Assembly: GCA_024305405.1 (NCBI GenBank)
Contig: JAKNDB010000088.1
Span: 1,630,001 to 1,694,000 of the forward strand
Length of the DNA stretch: 64,000 nucleotides
Direction: 5' to 3'
Source of the DNA: Dirofilaria immitis
Lineage: Eukaryota > Nematoda > Chromadorea > Rhabditida > Onchocercidae
A program made the translations under genes and the position numbers. Under the pieces are notes generated by a model. The model had not been told where the DNA came from, did no database searches, and was given only the letters and a program-made list of their open reading frames with translations. Within the stretch, counting starts at the first letter, position 1. Every line of letters starts with the position of its first letter. Below, in pieces: positions 37,860-51,299 of the stretch.

Positions 37860-40320
37860 ACATGAAAAAATGAAAGGAAAAACGATTTAAAATAAAATTT
37901 AAATCTTTTCAAATATTAAAATATTGTTTGCACATTAAATAAATATTTAAAAAGAATTATTTCAAAATATTTATCCGTTCCTTAAGTAAATTACATTTCT
38001 TATGTTTTTATTTGTTTTTATTAAATATAAATTACTAATTTTTGCAACTTCGATAAAAATTAAATAACAATAAAATGAAAATTTAAAAAATCCAAATCCT
38101 AAAATATTTAATTGACTGAAGAAAAAAATGTTAAAATATTTGATTAATATTGGCGCAATCGTTTATCAATATCAAATTACGAATATGATAATTTTATTGC
38201 TATATGATAATTGTTGATATTCATATTACATTGTAATTGCTAGGATGAATAAAAACTCATTCAGTTATGGAAATATAATAATTTAAATCTAATAATAAAT
38301 AAATTATTATTCCTTTACTAATTACGAATTATTAATATTTTCATTTCCAGCCTAAATAAGTCGAACATAGAAAATTTTATTATTATATTATTTTTTTCTT
38401 TTAGCAATATAATTTCTTCTCGACACTTTTTTAAAATTAATTGCTAATATTTCTAACTGATTAAAACTTAAATGCAAATTTGAATTTCAGGAAATGATAT
38501 TTTTTTCGACTGCTAAAACTATCACAAATTTTCAAAATGTTTGAAATATCCGATTTTCGAAAAAGAAAAATCATATTTCTAAAACTTGATCAATATATTG
38601 TTTCAAATTCTAATAATATAATTTTATTTGTTTCTTCAAGTTTCAGTTTTTTTTACAAACCATTGAGGACGAAATCATTGATAAATTAATTTTATCAGAT
38701 TTTTGATAAAAATATTTTTAATCATTTTCATTACATTTGTTAATAATATGAATATGAAAATATACCGTTTGTAGAAATTATTGCAAAAACTTTTGATATA
38801 TTGTTTCGAACAATTTTTGAATAATATTTTAAATTGTATTAATTAAAAGTTTTAATTATTAAATATTTCTATTGGAATATTTTAATAGGAAATTAATTTT
38901 TCGTAAATAAAAATTTCAACCGCTACTATTACCTATAATTTTGAATGTATATAATTTGTTTTTTTCTTAAATTATATTTTATACTAACGAAATCAAATTG
39001 GAATAATATTTTTAATTCAAAAAAATTAGAACTCTCTTGTACTTAATATAAATTAATGAAAGAAAATTTTTCATTTTACCCAATTGTGTTATTTTTTCTT
39101 ATCATTGCTATTTAAAAAATTTTTAAGTTTTTGTGATATTTTATCAAAAGGATAAAAAATGATAAGCAAAATATCGTAATAAACAATGAAATATGATATT
39201 GGGAATTGTTTAATTTATGTTCTAAGTAGTATTTTTGATTTTATTAAAATTTGAATAATTTTTTTTGTCGAGGAAAAAAAGCCTTGTTATAATTAATTAT
39301 ATTTCTCTTCGTAGTTTATTTTCTATTTTGTGATAATATTTATGCTAAATTGATGATGATACTGTAATCAGAATTTCAGTGATAATTTATTCAAATACTT
39401 CTTTTCGTTTTTTTTTTTTTTATTAAATTTGACATATTGAATATTGAAATAAGTAAAACGTTATCACATATTTGAAATATTTTATTCGCTCTTTTTGATA
39501 TTTTTGAAAAAAATAATGAATTTTCAAAAAATCATAATTATAACTTATCAATTTTGTCAATTAATTCAATGATTTTTAATCAGCTTTATCAAGCGTCATC
39601 AAGCGATACGTTTGATTAATACTACAATCATATCAAAATTGATATGATGCAAATTTCTGAAATCATTTTTTCTTTTTTTTTTTACAAATGAGCAATTCAT
39701 ATATAAAATTTTGCAAAAAATAGAAGCAAAAAAATGATTGTATCACTGAGAATTATATAATAATACTGAAATAGAAACAAAATCTACATATAATACGACA
39801 AATGTTAAATATCAAAAAAATGATAATAATAAAAATAATCGATTGACCTTTCTTTGATCTTTTAGAATTCCTTATCAAAAAATGAATTTAAACAAAATAC
39901 AGCATGAATAATTCATACAAATATATATATATAACGAAAAAAAAAAATCAAAAAATTTTGCTAACAAAATATACAAGCAAATAAAACAAATTAAAATGCT
40001 AAAACAAACAAACAAACAAATAAAAAAAGAAAACCTACATATTATAAATATAGCATTCAAAAAAAGGAATAAATTATATATTATTTACTAAAATATATAT
40101 TTATATTAAATAAGAAAAAAGAAAAAAATATTTTTATACAATTTCATTTAATTACAAACAAATAATTTGTTGAGAAAAAGGAAAGCTTTTCTTCGTCGTT
40201 TTTTTGTTTTTATTTGTAAACTAATCAATTTCATTTTAAGTAATTATCAATACGATTTGATATCATCGATATGATGTCGCAATTTGTAACGAATGAAAAG
40301 TAAACAAATAAATAAGTAAT
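37860..40320. other. No feature seen
   Basis: Extremely AT-rich intergenic sequence between the receptor's stop and the hormone gene, full of poly-A/T tracts. The open frame at 39875-40060 (minus) is Phe/Ile/Cys-rich and looks like chance. Confidence 0.45.
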
Positions 40321-40322
40321 TA

Positions 40323-43300
40323 TTAACTTCGTTTTAAAAATGCCATTGTATTTATGCCACCACCGGTATATTGTCGCTTCCAATTTCCCGTTAAAATTCG
40401 CATATAAGTTAAGCGAAATCGCGGATTACAAAAAGCATAACAAAATGGATTTATTGTTGAATTAATATAGCATAGAAAATATGCGATATGAAAATATACT
40501 GCCGGAATTGAATCCTTATAAAATGCTTCCCAACATACGATAACTGAAAAATACAATATGAATTAGAAATGATTAATAATATTAATTAATTAATTTATTT
40601 ATTTATTCACTGTAATTTACTTTTTTTAATCAAAATATTGAATTAAGTTCCATGGATAACGATTGTTACATATATTTGTATTGAATTTACAGAGAGATTT
40701 CTAGATTTGTATCAGAATTTTCAAAATTTATTGCATATATTTATTGACATATTATGAAATTTTCATATTATATTTAAAAAAATTTGTTATTTTGAGGAAT
40801 CAAAAAATATTTGCAGAAATTTTTGATTGATTAAAAAAATTATCGGAAAATTTTGAAAAAAGTTAAAAATTTTAATAATAATAAAATAATTTTTCTTTTT
40901 TGGATTTTCATTTACAAAGATATTTTTATCATTTCTAATTTTTCTAAAATTATATGTTTAAATTGCTACCGTATCAATTTTCTTTTGCACATTATCATCT
41001 TTAACAAATTAAAATACAGTAATCTAAAAAGAAAATAAAAATTACGATATTATTGATTTAAACGAGAATATATAATTTATTTAGAAAAAATTTTTTTATT
41101 TTTACTTACATAACAGTAAATGATAAAAAAGAAAAAATATATTCATTTCCAATTCTCATCATTTTTACAACTTTTTTTTCGAACTTTTTCATTTTGCCAA
41201 ATATTAGCATTTGAAACAGTAATAAGAATATCAAATATTTTTAGTAAGGCATTAAATTTTTTTCTTTTTCAAATTTAAATTATAAAAAAAATGATAAAAA
41301 GTTTTTAGAAGTTTGATTTCATTTATCATTTTATAAATGAATCATTTAATAAAACAAGAAAAAAATAAAAGTTTATATTTCCTGGCAATGAATCATTCCA
41401 TAAAACATAAACGATGTTTATTCATTCATTTCCAATTTTTTCATTTCAAATATAATTAAATTAAATTAAATTTAACAAATATTATTTTTACCATTATAAG
41501 GCGTCCATGTAATAATAAATGCTAATAAAATGGCAGAAAGTGTTTTTGCTGCTTTACTTTCTTGTTTTCGCTCATTTTTCGTCGTTCTTTCTCACTTTTT
41601 CGTTGCTCATTGAATAATTTACTGAAATTATTCATTTTTGATAATTCTGATAACATTTATCAAATATTACGAAATATTCAGAATAATTAAATTTGAAAAT
41701 TTTTTTCACTATCGATGTTTGAATTTTGAATCAAAAAATTTTTTTCATTTCAACATTCAACTATATCAATGCATAATGCATACATGGAAATAAAACTGAA
41801 ATAGCATAATGCATACATGGAAATAAAACTGAAATAGAATTAGATTTAAGAAGAAAAAAGGTTATTTTGGTGATTATAAATTTGTAATATGTAATAATTA
41901 AAAATAAGAAATGATTAGAAGCAAAAAGAATTGAAATAAATTTAATTTCAAATTTGCCCAAATTAGCAATGAAATTTATTAGAATAATCAAATTTATTTA
42001 TGCTAATTAGTTCCGATTAAAAATATTGGAAGTGGAAAAATTTTAATACACAAATAATTTATTATTTGTGTATTAAAATTAAATTATGCAAAATTTAGGA
42101 ATGAAATAAAACTTACTTGGCTATAAATGTTCCATTTAAAAGTTGTTGTGAGACCATATTTTTACGAATATCGTCGATTTTCTCTGATACAAAACGTGAT
42201 GGCCTTTAACAGAAATTGATAAATGAATTTAAATTTGATTATGAATTTGATTAAATAATAATGATAAAGAGTAGTAGCGGAGATTGAGAAAGAAAGAAAT
42301 AAAATAAAAAGAAATTTATTACCATCTATTATTTGAAATAAATTAATTCCATTTAATTTTTGATTAATTATAACAAAAAAAAACAATTTCTTACCTATTT
42401 GTTAATAATTTTAAAAGTAATAATAAAAAAAATAGCAAATTATCGATTGCTTTTTTACTTTATATATTTATAAATAATAAATTGATAAACTTTAATGAAA
42501 TAAATAATTATAAGAAAAGAGAATAATAATAATAATAAATTTTATTGCAAAATTTTGAATTAATAAAATGATAAAATAAAAATTATCAAATTGTAATTTC
42601 TGTTTAAATTAAAAAGATTATCAAAAAGTTAATTATTACTCGGAAATATCTGAACCAGATGAAAGACGTATACGTGATTGTCCCTGTTCATTATCTTTTA
42701 ATTCAATTAAAACAGTATATGTGGAAGATTTATCTTTACGAGTGATTGTACGATTTCCGGTTGATAGTATCGATTCCGATAATAAGCTATTATGTTCCTA
42801 AAATTTTTTCATTCCAAAAAAATGAATTATTTCCTTTTTTTGAATTTTTATTTATATTGAATAAATTACGTAATAAATATATGATAAAATTGATAATAAA
42901 ATTAGAAATTTGTATTTAATAAATTAATTCATAATTTATTATTTCAAATATAGTAAAGTAGTAAAATAACTATAATATCATAGCAAAAAAAAAAATTTTC
43001 TATATGAAATTTTTAAAATTAGATAACAAGAAAAAGAAGGCAATTTGAAGCAAAATTAATAATAAAATATGATCATCATAATTATCATAATAAAAATTGA
43101 TCATATCAATAAACTGATAATATCAGTAATTAAAATATAATAATTGTTATAACCAAAAAAGATTGATAGTATATCAATTAACCTGATTAGCTAAAATTGT
43201 TGGTGATGATCGATTGAAACGATTTTGTGCACAATAATATCGCGTATAATTACTACTAGCTCCCGATACATCATCATCTTGACCAATTTGTTGAATATCA

Positions 43301-46300
43301 CTGTTACTTTCATCCAACGAATTGCCAATAATTTTTCCATAACAAATTCGTAAAAACAATTTCGTTTTTTGTTATTCTAAAATTTTAATTAATAAAATAA
43401 TAATTCTTATTTTAGATAATAATAATAATAAGTATAAAAATATTAAAAGTAAAATTAATAAATAAAAAAGTTAATCAAAAAAATATGAATTAATTAAATA
43501 ATTTACTTTGATAGATAATTATTTGATTGATGATTTGTTATTCGTCCATAAAACGAATTTTTTGTTGAATTTGATAAAGTACTTGATTGTGCTTCTTTTT
43601 AAATTTCTTATAATGATTCTACAATAATCAATACATATATATGCATGCATATACTGATAATATTCAAATTTCAAACTTATAATAAATATGTATATGCATG
43701 TACTGATAATATTCAAATTTCAAACTTATAATAAATATGTATATGCATGTACTGATAATATTCAAATTTCAAACTTATAATAAATATGTATATGCATGTA
43801 CTGATAATATTCAAATTTCAAACTTATAATAAAAATCTTTTTAATTAAGCAATTATATGAAATATTTCTTTTATTAATATTTTTAAATAAATATTTTTTA
43901 CTAAAAATTATAAAAATTTCATTAATATTAATAATTATTTAATGCTATTAATAATTAATTAGTTTTAATAAATATGGGAGTGAAATAATTATTGTTTAAA
44001 TAAAATATTAAACAATAATTGATTAAATACAAATAATAAAATAACATATTAAGTTATGATGCTCTTGCTAACAATTATTATTAGCATTATCATCATTATT
44101 ATTACTTAAAATGATGCACTAAGTTATGATGTTCCTGTTATCAATTATTATTATCATTATCATTATTATCTAAAAAAATAATTTTATTATTTAAAATGAG
44201 GCACTAAGCATGATGTTCTTGTTTTCAATTGCTATTATTATTACCATTATTATTACTTAAAATAACACATTAAGTTATGATGTTCTTGTTATCAATTATT
44301 ATTATCATTATCATTATTATCATTACCTGACCAGCTTGTAAACGGCACATATCTTTCTGTTGTTTTTTGTTTCATAATATACTCGTGAATATAATATAAT
44401 CATAATTACAAGTGGTAACCAAAATGCAGCAATTGTTGTACCAACAGATGCAAATTGATTCGTTTCAATAAATTGTACGACACAACGATCTGACTGAGTA
44501 AAATGACCTGAAATTAATAAATTATAATTTTACAACAAATCTAAAAATTATATTTGAAAAAAAAGTCATTAGCATATCATACCTTCAATATATGGCCAAC
44601 TAATAATCCATGGTGGCCAAAGCATAGCAGAAGCAATATAAGTACTAGCAATCATCATAAATGCTTTTTTGCAGTTCGTCTATAAATTGATTTGTTTTTA
44701 ATTATTGAATAGAAATTTAAAGAAAAAAAGGAATTTAAATTTTAATAAATTGGAAATAGAATTAGAATAAATAATTAATTAAATAAAATTAATATTATAA
44801 AATGAAAGGGAAAAATTTCAATTTCAACAATTCTAAATTTATGAATAAATTTCTATTTTTAATTTATCCTTACTAATTTTTATCAAAAAAACTAATAAAG
44901 TAAAATATAATATATACGTTCAAAATTGCGCAAATAAAATGAAAAACCAAAAAAAAACGAATCAAATATACAAAAACCTTGGCCGATAAGTTAATGGCCT
45001 AGTAACTGAAAAATATCGATCAAATGAAATTAGTAATAAATTGAGCACCGATGCATTACACATCATATAATCAAGGCATAACCAAAATTGGCACATTGCA
45101 TAACCTAAACCCCAAATAGTATCAGCAGCCATATAATATGTCATAACTGGTATCGATACTAAGCCTGAAATTGCAATTATCATTTTTTTTTATTATCTTT
45201 GGCCAAAATTATTATTTTTTTGTCTTCTGAAATATCTAAGATTGATTTTTATATTTATATAGTAAAAAAATTATGTATATATACATATATGAAAATGAAT
45301 AGAAGTGAAGAATTTTATTCTTTATTTTTTTTTTTTTTTGAAATTCTTGGCTATATATTACTAACTTTTAATTCATTTGAGAATTTAATATTTCGAATTG
45401 GACTGTTTAAATGATTTTTTTGTTGTTGTTGTAATAAATAAAAGATAATAGTGTGTAAGGATATGAGAAATTTGATTTAAAATTTTAATTAGTTAATTTA
45501 ATCAGTTTATTAATTAACCTTATTTAAACACTTTGCATAATGCTTCTTTTAGATTCCCCATATTTATTTTTAAATTTAAATAAAGTTATCTGAAATTATC
45601 AAATTTATTAATTGCAAATTTTAATAAAAGAAAAAAAAGAAAGAAAACACAGATAAAGGAATTTTCATTTTTGTTTACTTTTTTTTTGTTATCGATAAAA
45701 ATATTTCAGTTGTTTATCGATGATTTATTTTTCAAAAATTACTGATGCAGCAAAAATTAGCTTTCAAAGGATGAAAAAAAAAGGAAGAAGAAAAAGAAGA
45801 AGCATAAACAAATATGAAAATTATATATTTTGCTTATTATTTTAATAAAATTAAATTCCATTTTGATTAATTGAAAACAAAAATTTTTTTTCAAAGGTTT
45901 TCTTTTTTTTTTGAAAAATTTGATTGATAAAATATTAGAAAGAAAATTAAAATTAAATAAAATAATTACAACGAAATGTTATATTTTTGATTTCTTTCAT
46001 TTCTCTCTTTCTTTTGATTTCTTTCGTTTCTCTTTTTCTTTCTTATTTCTTTCGTTTCTCTCTTTCTTTTGATTTATAATTTAGCAAATAGTAATTGAGA
46101 AGAAATTGGAAAAATTATTCCAAAAAAAAAATTAATAATATTGAAATAATTTTTAGATTGTTGATATTTACTAAAAAATTATATCATTTGTAAATAATAA
46201 TTTTCAAAAAGTAAATATTTAAATATCATAGCCAAATAATCATTTCCAATTGATACTTAAGAAAGCGATGATAAAAATATTCTTTGACTGATGAAAAAAT

Positions 46301-47570
46301 GAGGCCATAAATTAGATAGATAATACGATAAAAGTTTGGTTAAAATTGATTGAAGACACGGCTTCAATACTAAATATGTAGTACGAGAATAGTAGATTTG
46401 AACTTTAACCTATCCATATGAAATATGCATAAGAACTATTAACAGTTTTATTTATGATTTAAGTAAACCATAAAATAAATTTGTTGAAGCCAATTACTAT
46501 CTCGTGTAATTTTTAATCAGTTTGAACTTTAACCTATCTAAATGATTAATAGGAATGGTTAAAAGTTTAATTCTAAAATTTAAATAATCATATAAATAAA
46601 CTAATTCATTAAAGTTAATTATTATTACCTCACATAATATATTGCAAATTAATTGAAATAAAATAAATATTAAAAAAGAAAAAATACGAAAATTAATACC
46701 GATAGCAATATCAGCAACAGCAAGACTGAATAAGAAATAATTACTGATTGTTTGCAATTGTTTATCAATTTTAAAGCTTATCATAACCATTAAATTACCA
46801 CCTGTTGTTAAAATAGCAAATACACTTCCAATTGCTATGATACATATTAATCTAAATTTAAATCGATCAAAAAATTATTAGCTGTGATAAAATTTGACAA
46901 AAACAGTCACAAATCAGTTAAAAATTTTAATCAAATAAATTCACAAATTTATCAAAATTATTAATTTAATTTAATTAAAATTAAATTTATTCCATAATTA
47001 ATCCATCACAGATTTGTTATTTATTAAATATATACATTCAATGAGTATTTGAATACTTAATATCACAAAATATGCATTAATTTCAAATTTAATTTATTTT
47101 TCTTAATTAGTAGAAATAAAAATTTGCATAAAATTAATAATTTATATATCGTAATAATTTATAAATTAAATCAAAAAATAGCAAAATGCACAAAAATAAT
47201 ATCATTAATATGAATTATTCCAACTTAATAGAAAATTCTTTATATAATTAATTGATTAAATTAGATTAAATCAAATTTTATGAAATTTTTCTAAAATTAA
47301 TTAATTAAATTAAAATAAATAAAATTGTATTAAATTATAAAAAAAAACTTACTTTGGATGATCAATTTGTTGTTGTATATATTCGATGGTAAAATTAGAT
47401 AGCATATCATTAGTTTGATTAATTATGCTATTATTCATTTGTTCAGGATAAACGGATGTTGATTTTGCTGTATGATTAAAAATCAATGTTAATTCAGGAT
47501 AATTTGAAATATTTTCATCATAAGTAGTAGTAGTTGTTGTTGGTGATGATGATGATGATGATGCAAGTAT
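40323..47570 (-). CDS. Muscarinic-type acetylcholine receptor (GAR family GPCR)
   Basis: Exons 5' to 3': 47353-47570, 46700-46851, 44978-45164, 44583-44679, 44327-44507, 43183-43376, 42640-42797, 42117-42203, 41492-41621, 40323-40543; about 542 residues. The N-terminus is Ser/Thr-rich with four N-x-S/T sites. TM1-2: [21 protein letters not shown]3: [21 protein letters not shown], with the amine-binding Asp and the DRY motif. TM4-5: [35 protein letters not shown]. The third loop is long ([10 protein letters not shown]). TM6: TWTPYN. TM7: [20 protein letters not shown]. Family knowledge makes it a G-protein-coupled acetylcholine receptor of neurons or muscle. Four exons (4, 5, 6 and 9) lack one base in runs of A (44665-44670, 44363-44368, 43332-43336 or 43365-43370, 41575-41579). 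Adding one A each restores both frame and splice phase, so I read this as a working gene with sequence errors. Which GAR subtype is unclear. Confidence 0.9.
43635..43833. repeat. Tandem repeat, 49-bp unit, four near-identical copies
   Basis: TACTGATAATATTCAAATTT begins at 43652, 43701, 43750 and 43799, exactly 49 bp apart. It lies in a receptor intron. Confidence 0.95.
44045..44325. repeat. Imperfect tandem repeat of 68-83 bp, four copies, abutting a splice donor
   Basis: Units start with (T)AAGTTATGATG near 44051, 44121, 44204 and 44272 and continue with ATCAATTATTATTATCATTA. The last copy runs into the donor of receptor exon 5 at 44326. Confidence 0.85.
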
Positions 47571-48900
47571 CTATAATATTTATTTCATTTCATTTCTTTT
47601 TTGTTTTTGAATTTTATAAAAATAATTATTAATTTAAGTATTTCATTTTATTTAAAATTAAATTTGGAAGAATTTTTTTGTTATTTTTGTAAAATAAATG
47701 CAAATAATATTATTATGTATTATTAGTTTTATTTATTTTATTTAATAAAAATTTCATTTAGCATTTTTAACTAATATTTCAAATATTAATTAAATCGCTA
47801 CCTTATTTTTTTCGAATGGAAGAAAAAAATTTTTCAATTAGATAAGCTAAATTAAATTAAATTTAATTTGATAAAAGTTTGTCGTTTGTTGTTTATAAAA
47901 TTAAATTGATACATATAAACATATTAAACAAATAAAAAAAAGAAAGATGAAAATGATATTTTTCAATTTAAGCTTAAGTTCATATTATATATATTCTTTA
48001 ATAGCCTAAATTCAATGTAATAATAAAAATTTCAATTAATTTATTTAAAATTTAATTTAAATAAATATATGTTTACAAAGAGATGTTAAACAAAGAAAAA
48101 GAAAGAAAAAAACTAAAAATTCATATGTTTTTTCATCTCAAACAAAAAAATTTTATAAAACGATGCAAAAAAATTAAAAAGGAATGAAATAAATATGAAA
48201 TGTTAAATTAAAATTAAATTAATATTTAATAAGCGAAGTAATTACTAAATTATGGATACAAAAAGGAAATAAATACTAAATTTAAATAAATGAAATAATT
48301 AAATTATACATGCAAAAAAAGGAACGAAAGCAAAACATATTTTGATATATAAATAAAACTAAACAAAACAGTTATTATTTATCATTGTTAGTAAACAAGA
48401 AGGATTAAGTCAAGAAAAAAGAAAAGAAAAGGAATAATAACAAAGGAAGAGAAATTAATAGGAATTAAAGTATTAAATTAAAATAATTGAAATAATTAAA
48501 TTAGAAAGCAAAACATACTTTGATATATAAATAAAACTAAACAAAACAGTTATTTATTATTTGTTAGTAAATAAGTAGTAGTCTGCAAGAAGTTAGTAAT
48601 ATAAATTTTCAAATTAATATTACAAAACAACTGAAGCATAAATTAACGATTGCTATTATCTTTTCTTTTTTTTTTTTGCATAATAATAAATATTTTGGCT
48701 TCTTTCTTTTTTTTTTGTTCATTAAATTTTCATCAACAAAGAACTTTTTGCTGTTATAAGATCATTGATGCTTAACAAATATATGTAATAATGTCAACAA
48801 ATATTGTCTGTCTTATTAACATACCTATCTATCTATGTATCATTTTAAATGTAAACTAAATTTTTTTCTTTCTCTTTTCCTTATTTACATATATATTTCA
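47571..48900. other. No feature seen; probably first intron or upstream region of the receptor
   Basis: AT-rich. Two related stretches of about 70 bp (AAAACATA-TTTTGATATATAAATAAAACTAAACAAAACAG) at about 48330 and 48506 form a diverged direct repeat. Confidence 0.4.
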
Positions 48901-49475
48901 ACTTCATCTTATCATCTTCTTCCTCTTATTGATTCTTCAAATTTTATAGAATTATTTACCTAGATATTTCAACTTCATCTTATCATCTTCTTCCTCTTAT
49001 TGATTCTTCAAATTTTTATAGAATTATTTACCTAGATATTTCAACTTCATCTTATCATCTTCTTCCTCTTATTGATTCTTCAAATTTTTATAGAATTATT
49101 TACCTAGATATTTCAACTTCATCTTATCATCTTCTTCCTCTTATTGATTCTTCAAATTTTTATAGAATTATTTACCTAGATATTTCAACTTCATCTTATC
49201 ATCTTCTTCCTCTTATTGATTCTTCAAATTTTTATAGAATTATTTACCTAGATATTTCAACTTATCTTATCATCTTCTTCCTCTTATTGATTCTTCAAAT
49301 TTTTATAGAATTATTTACCTAGATATTTCAACTTCATCTTATCATCTTCTTCCTCTTATTGATTCTTCAAATTTTTATAGAATTATTTACCTAGATATTT
49401 CAACTTCATCTTATCATCTTCTTCCTCTTATTGATTCTTCAAATTTTTATAGAATTATTTACCTAGATATTTCAT
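48901..49475. repeat. Homogeneous 72-bp minisatellite, eight copies
   Basis: Units start at 48901, 48972, 49044, 49116, 49188, 49260, 49331 and 49403. Each reads ACTTCATCTTATCATCTTCT, continues with TCCTCTTATTGATTC and ends in ATTTACCTAGATATTTCA. Copies differ by single-base indels only, so the array is young or homogenised. Confidence 0.97.
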
Positions 49476-49564
49476 CGTATCATCTTCCTCTTCTTCTATC
49501 CTCTCAACTTTTCAAAATTTTAAATTAAAATTTTATAAAATTGTTTATTTACTTCTCATCGAAC

Positions 49565-49690
49565 ATTACTAGAACTAGTGTAACAACTGCAGAAACAGTA
49601 GAATTACTAAAGGAGCTGAAGATAGATGAACGTTCTGTAAGAGGCAAGAAAGATTTAATTGAAAAAATAAACAAACTAAGGTTTCAAAGG
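49565..49690 (+). other. Candidate exon or gene fragment with SAP-like sequence
   Basis: Plus-strand open frame TTAETVELLKELKIDERSV then RGKKDLIEKINKLR, followed by a donor-like GTTTC. The Leu spacing and GKKDLIEKI resemble a SAP-type helix-turn-helix of DNA-binding proteins. It is GC-richer than its surroundings. No second exon was found, and it lies in the supposed intron or upstream region of the minus-strand receptor. Confidence 0.25.
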
Positions 49691-51068
49691 TTTTTCATTT
49701 GTTATATCTTTTTTTTTAAATTTCTCGACCTTTAAAAGGTTATCTTGCCATCTTTCTCCTTTTATGTCATTTGTTTAAATTTTAAAATTAAAATTTTATG
49801 AAATCAATTAATTAATTTTCGTAATTTTGCCTTTGAATTATATAAAAATTATTAGCTTCATTGATTGATCTATAATTTAGGGATTTGATTGATCTATAAT
49901 TTAGGGAATTGATTGATCTATAATTTAGGAAGCTTTTTGGAACTTAAAAGAATTAAATAGCAAATAAATGTAAATCAATTAAACAATAATAAATAAATGT
50001 ATGAAAATTTAACAAATATTAGCTTAAAAATGCTATATAATATAAGAGGCAAAACGAAAGATAGAAAAATTATCCAATAATGAATAATAAATTATCATTT
50101 ATCATTTCAAAATTTCAAATTATCCAATAATGAATGATAAACTATCACCTATCATCTCAAAATTTACAAGATTGATATCAAAATTATTTGCTAAATTTGA
50201 ATACAATGTTTTTTTTTCGCCGAACTGAAACGAAATTTGTTGCTAAAAAGACAAAAAAAAGCCCTAATAATAATAAAATACTTATTAGAAAAAAATCAAT
50301 TATGAAAGATTGCGAAATATTTCTCGAGAAAAAAGAAAGGATCAATCATTGCAACATTTCGATATATTTTAGGATAGAATTAAAAACAAAACAAAAACAA
50401 AAATAAAAACAAAATCAACAATTGTTGTAAATTCAAAAAATATTTTCAAAACTATTTTAAATTTAAGAAAAAAAAGAAAGATTTCAAGTTGCTGTTTCAA
50501 ACTTTAGTAAGCTATTATTAAGGAAAAAAATTGCCTAAGCTTAAAACTTTTCTTCTTCCTATTCGAAAAAAAAAACTATGTGTAACTTTTTGAAAAGCCA
50601 TAAAATTTATGTAAGCTATCAGCATAAAAATTTATTTCGTCTTTTTTTAATCCTTCCATTTGTTGTTTGCTTAAAGCTGATATTTAGATCAATAAATTTA
50701 AATTGATCAAAAATTTTACAAATATAAATAATTGAATAAACACAAGTAGTAAACAAGTTATAGAAGTTTCTAATTATATTTAAATGTGAGAAAAAATTAA
50801 TGAATATAGGTGGTAAACAAATTTTATAAGTTTTTAACTATAAATGTATATGAGAATTATAACTGTAGTTTAATAATTTATTTTTAAAAATTTAATTCCT
50901 AATATTATATAATTCAATGATTAAATCATTTTTCAAAATTTAATAAATTCATAATTAAATTAATTTACTAATATTAATAATCGGTTGGATGAAATGAAAT
51001 GAACTTAAATGAATTGATATTTTTTGCATAATTTACTAATTAAACTATGCATGTTCGTTACAATTCAC

Positions 51069-51260
51069 CTGCATGACAATTCGAAATATTTTTGAATGAA
51101 CAAAAGATCCAGGTAATGAATGCAAAATATGCTCATATGAAGTTGCTGCTGTTGTTGTTGCGGTTGCTATTGGTGATGATGATGATGATGATAATAATGA
51201 TAATGATAATAATGATGATGATGATGATGCTGACAATGATGATGATGATGATGATGCCAT
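51069..51260 (-). CDS. Possible first exon of the GAR-type receptor
   Basis: An ATG-started frame of 64 codons: long Ser runs from a TCA repeat, then ATTTAATSYEHILHSLPG and FVHSKIFRIVMQ, ending exactly at CAG followed by GTGAAT. The phase is 0, which fits the acceptor of the next receptor exon at 47570 ([10 protein letters not shown]). Because the Ser run is just a trinucleotide repeat (listed positions 51170-51256), the coding claim is weak. There is no signal peptide, as is usual for this class. Bases 49740-51060 show nothing else I can support. Confidence 0.3.
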
Positions 51261-51299
51261 TCTTCACCTTTGAACCAAATTATCAACAATTTTTTTGAT

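Noticed and set aside
41590..41605. In-frame TGA in receptor exon 9
   Set aside because: Careful counting gives five A there, so the codons read AAA AGT GAG; there is no stop, only the later A-run break at 41575-41579.
48901..49475. Regular 72-bp array resembling a CRISPR array
   Set aside because: Whole units are identical with no unique spacers, and the context is a eukaryotic gene region.
51092..51298. Plus-strand frame with Leu and Met runs
   Set aside because: Produced by the GAT/GTT trinucleotide repeats; the other strand has a better exon model.
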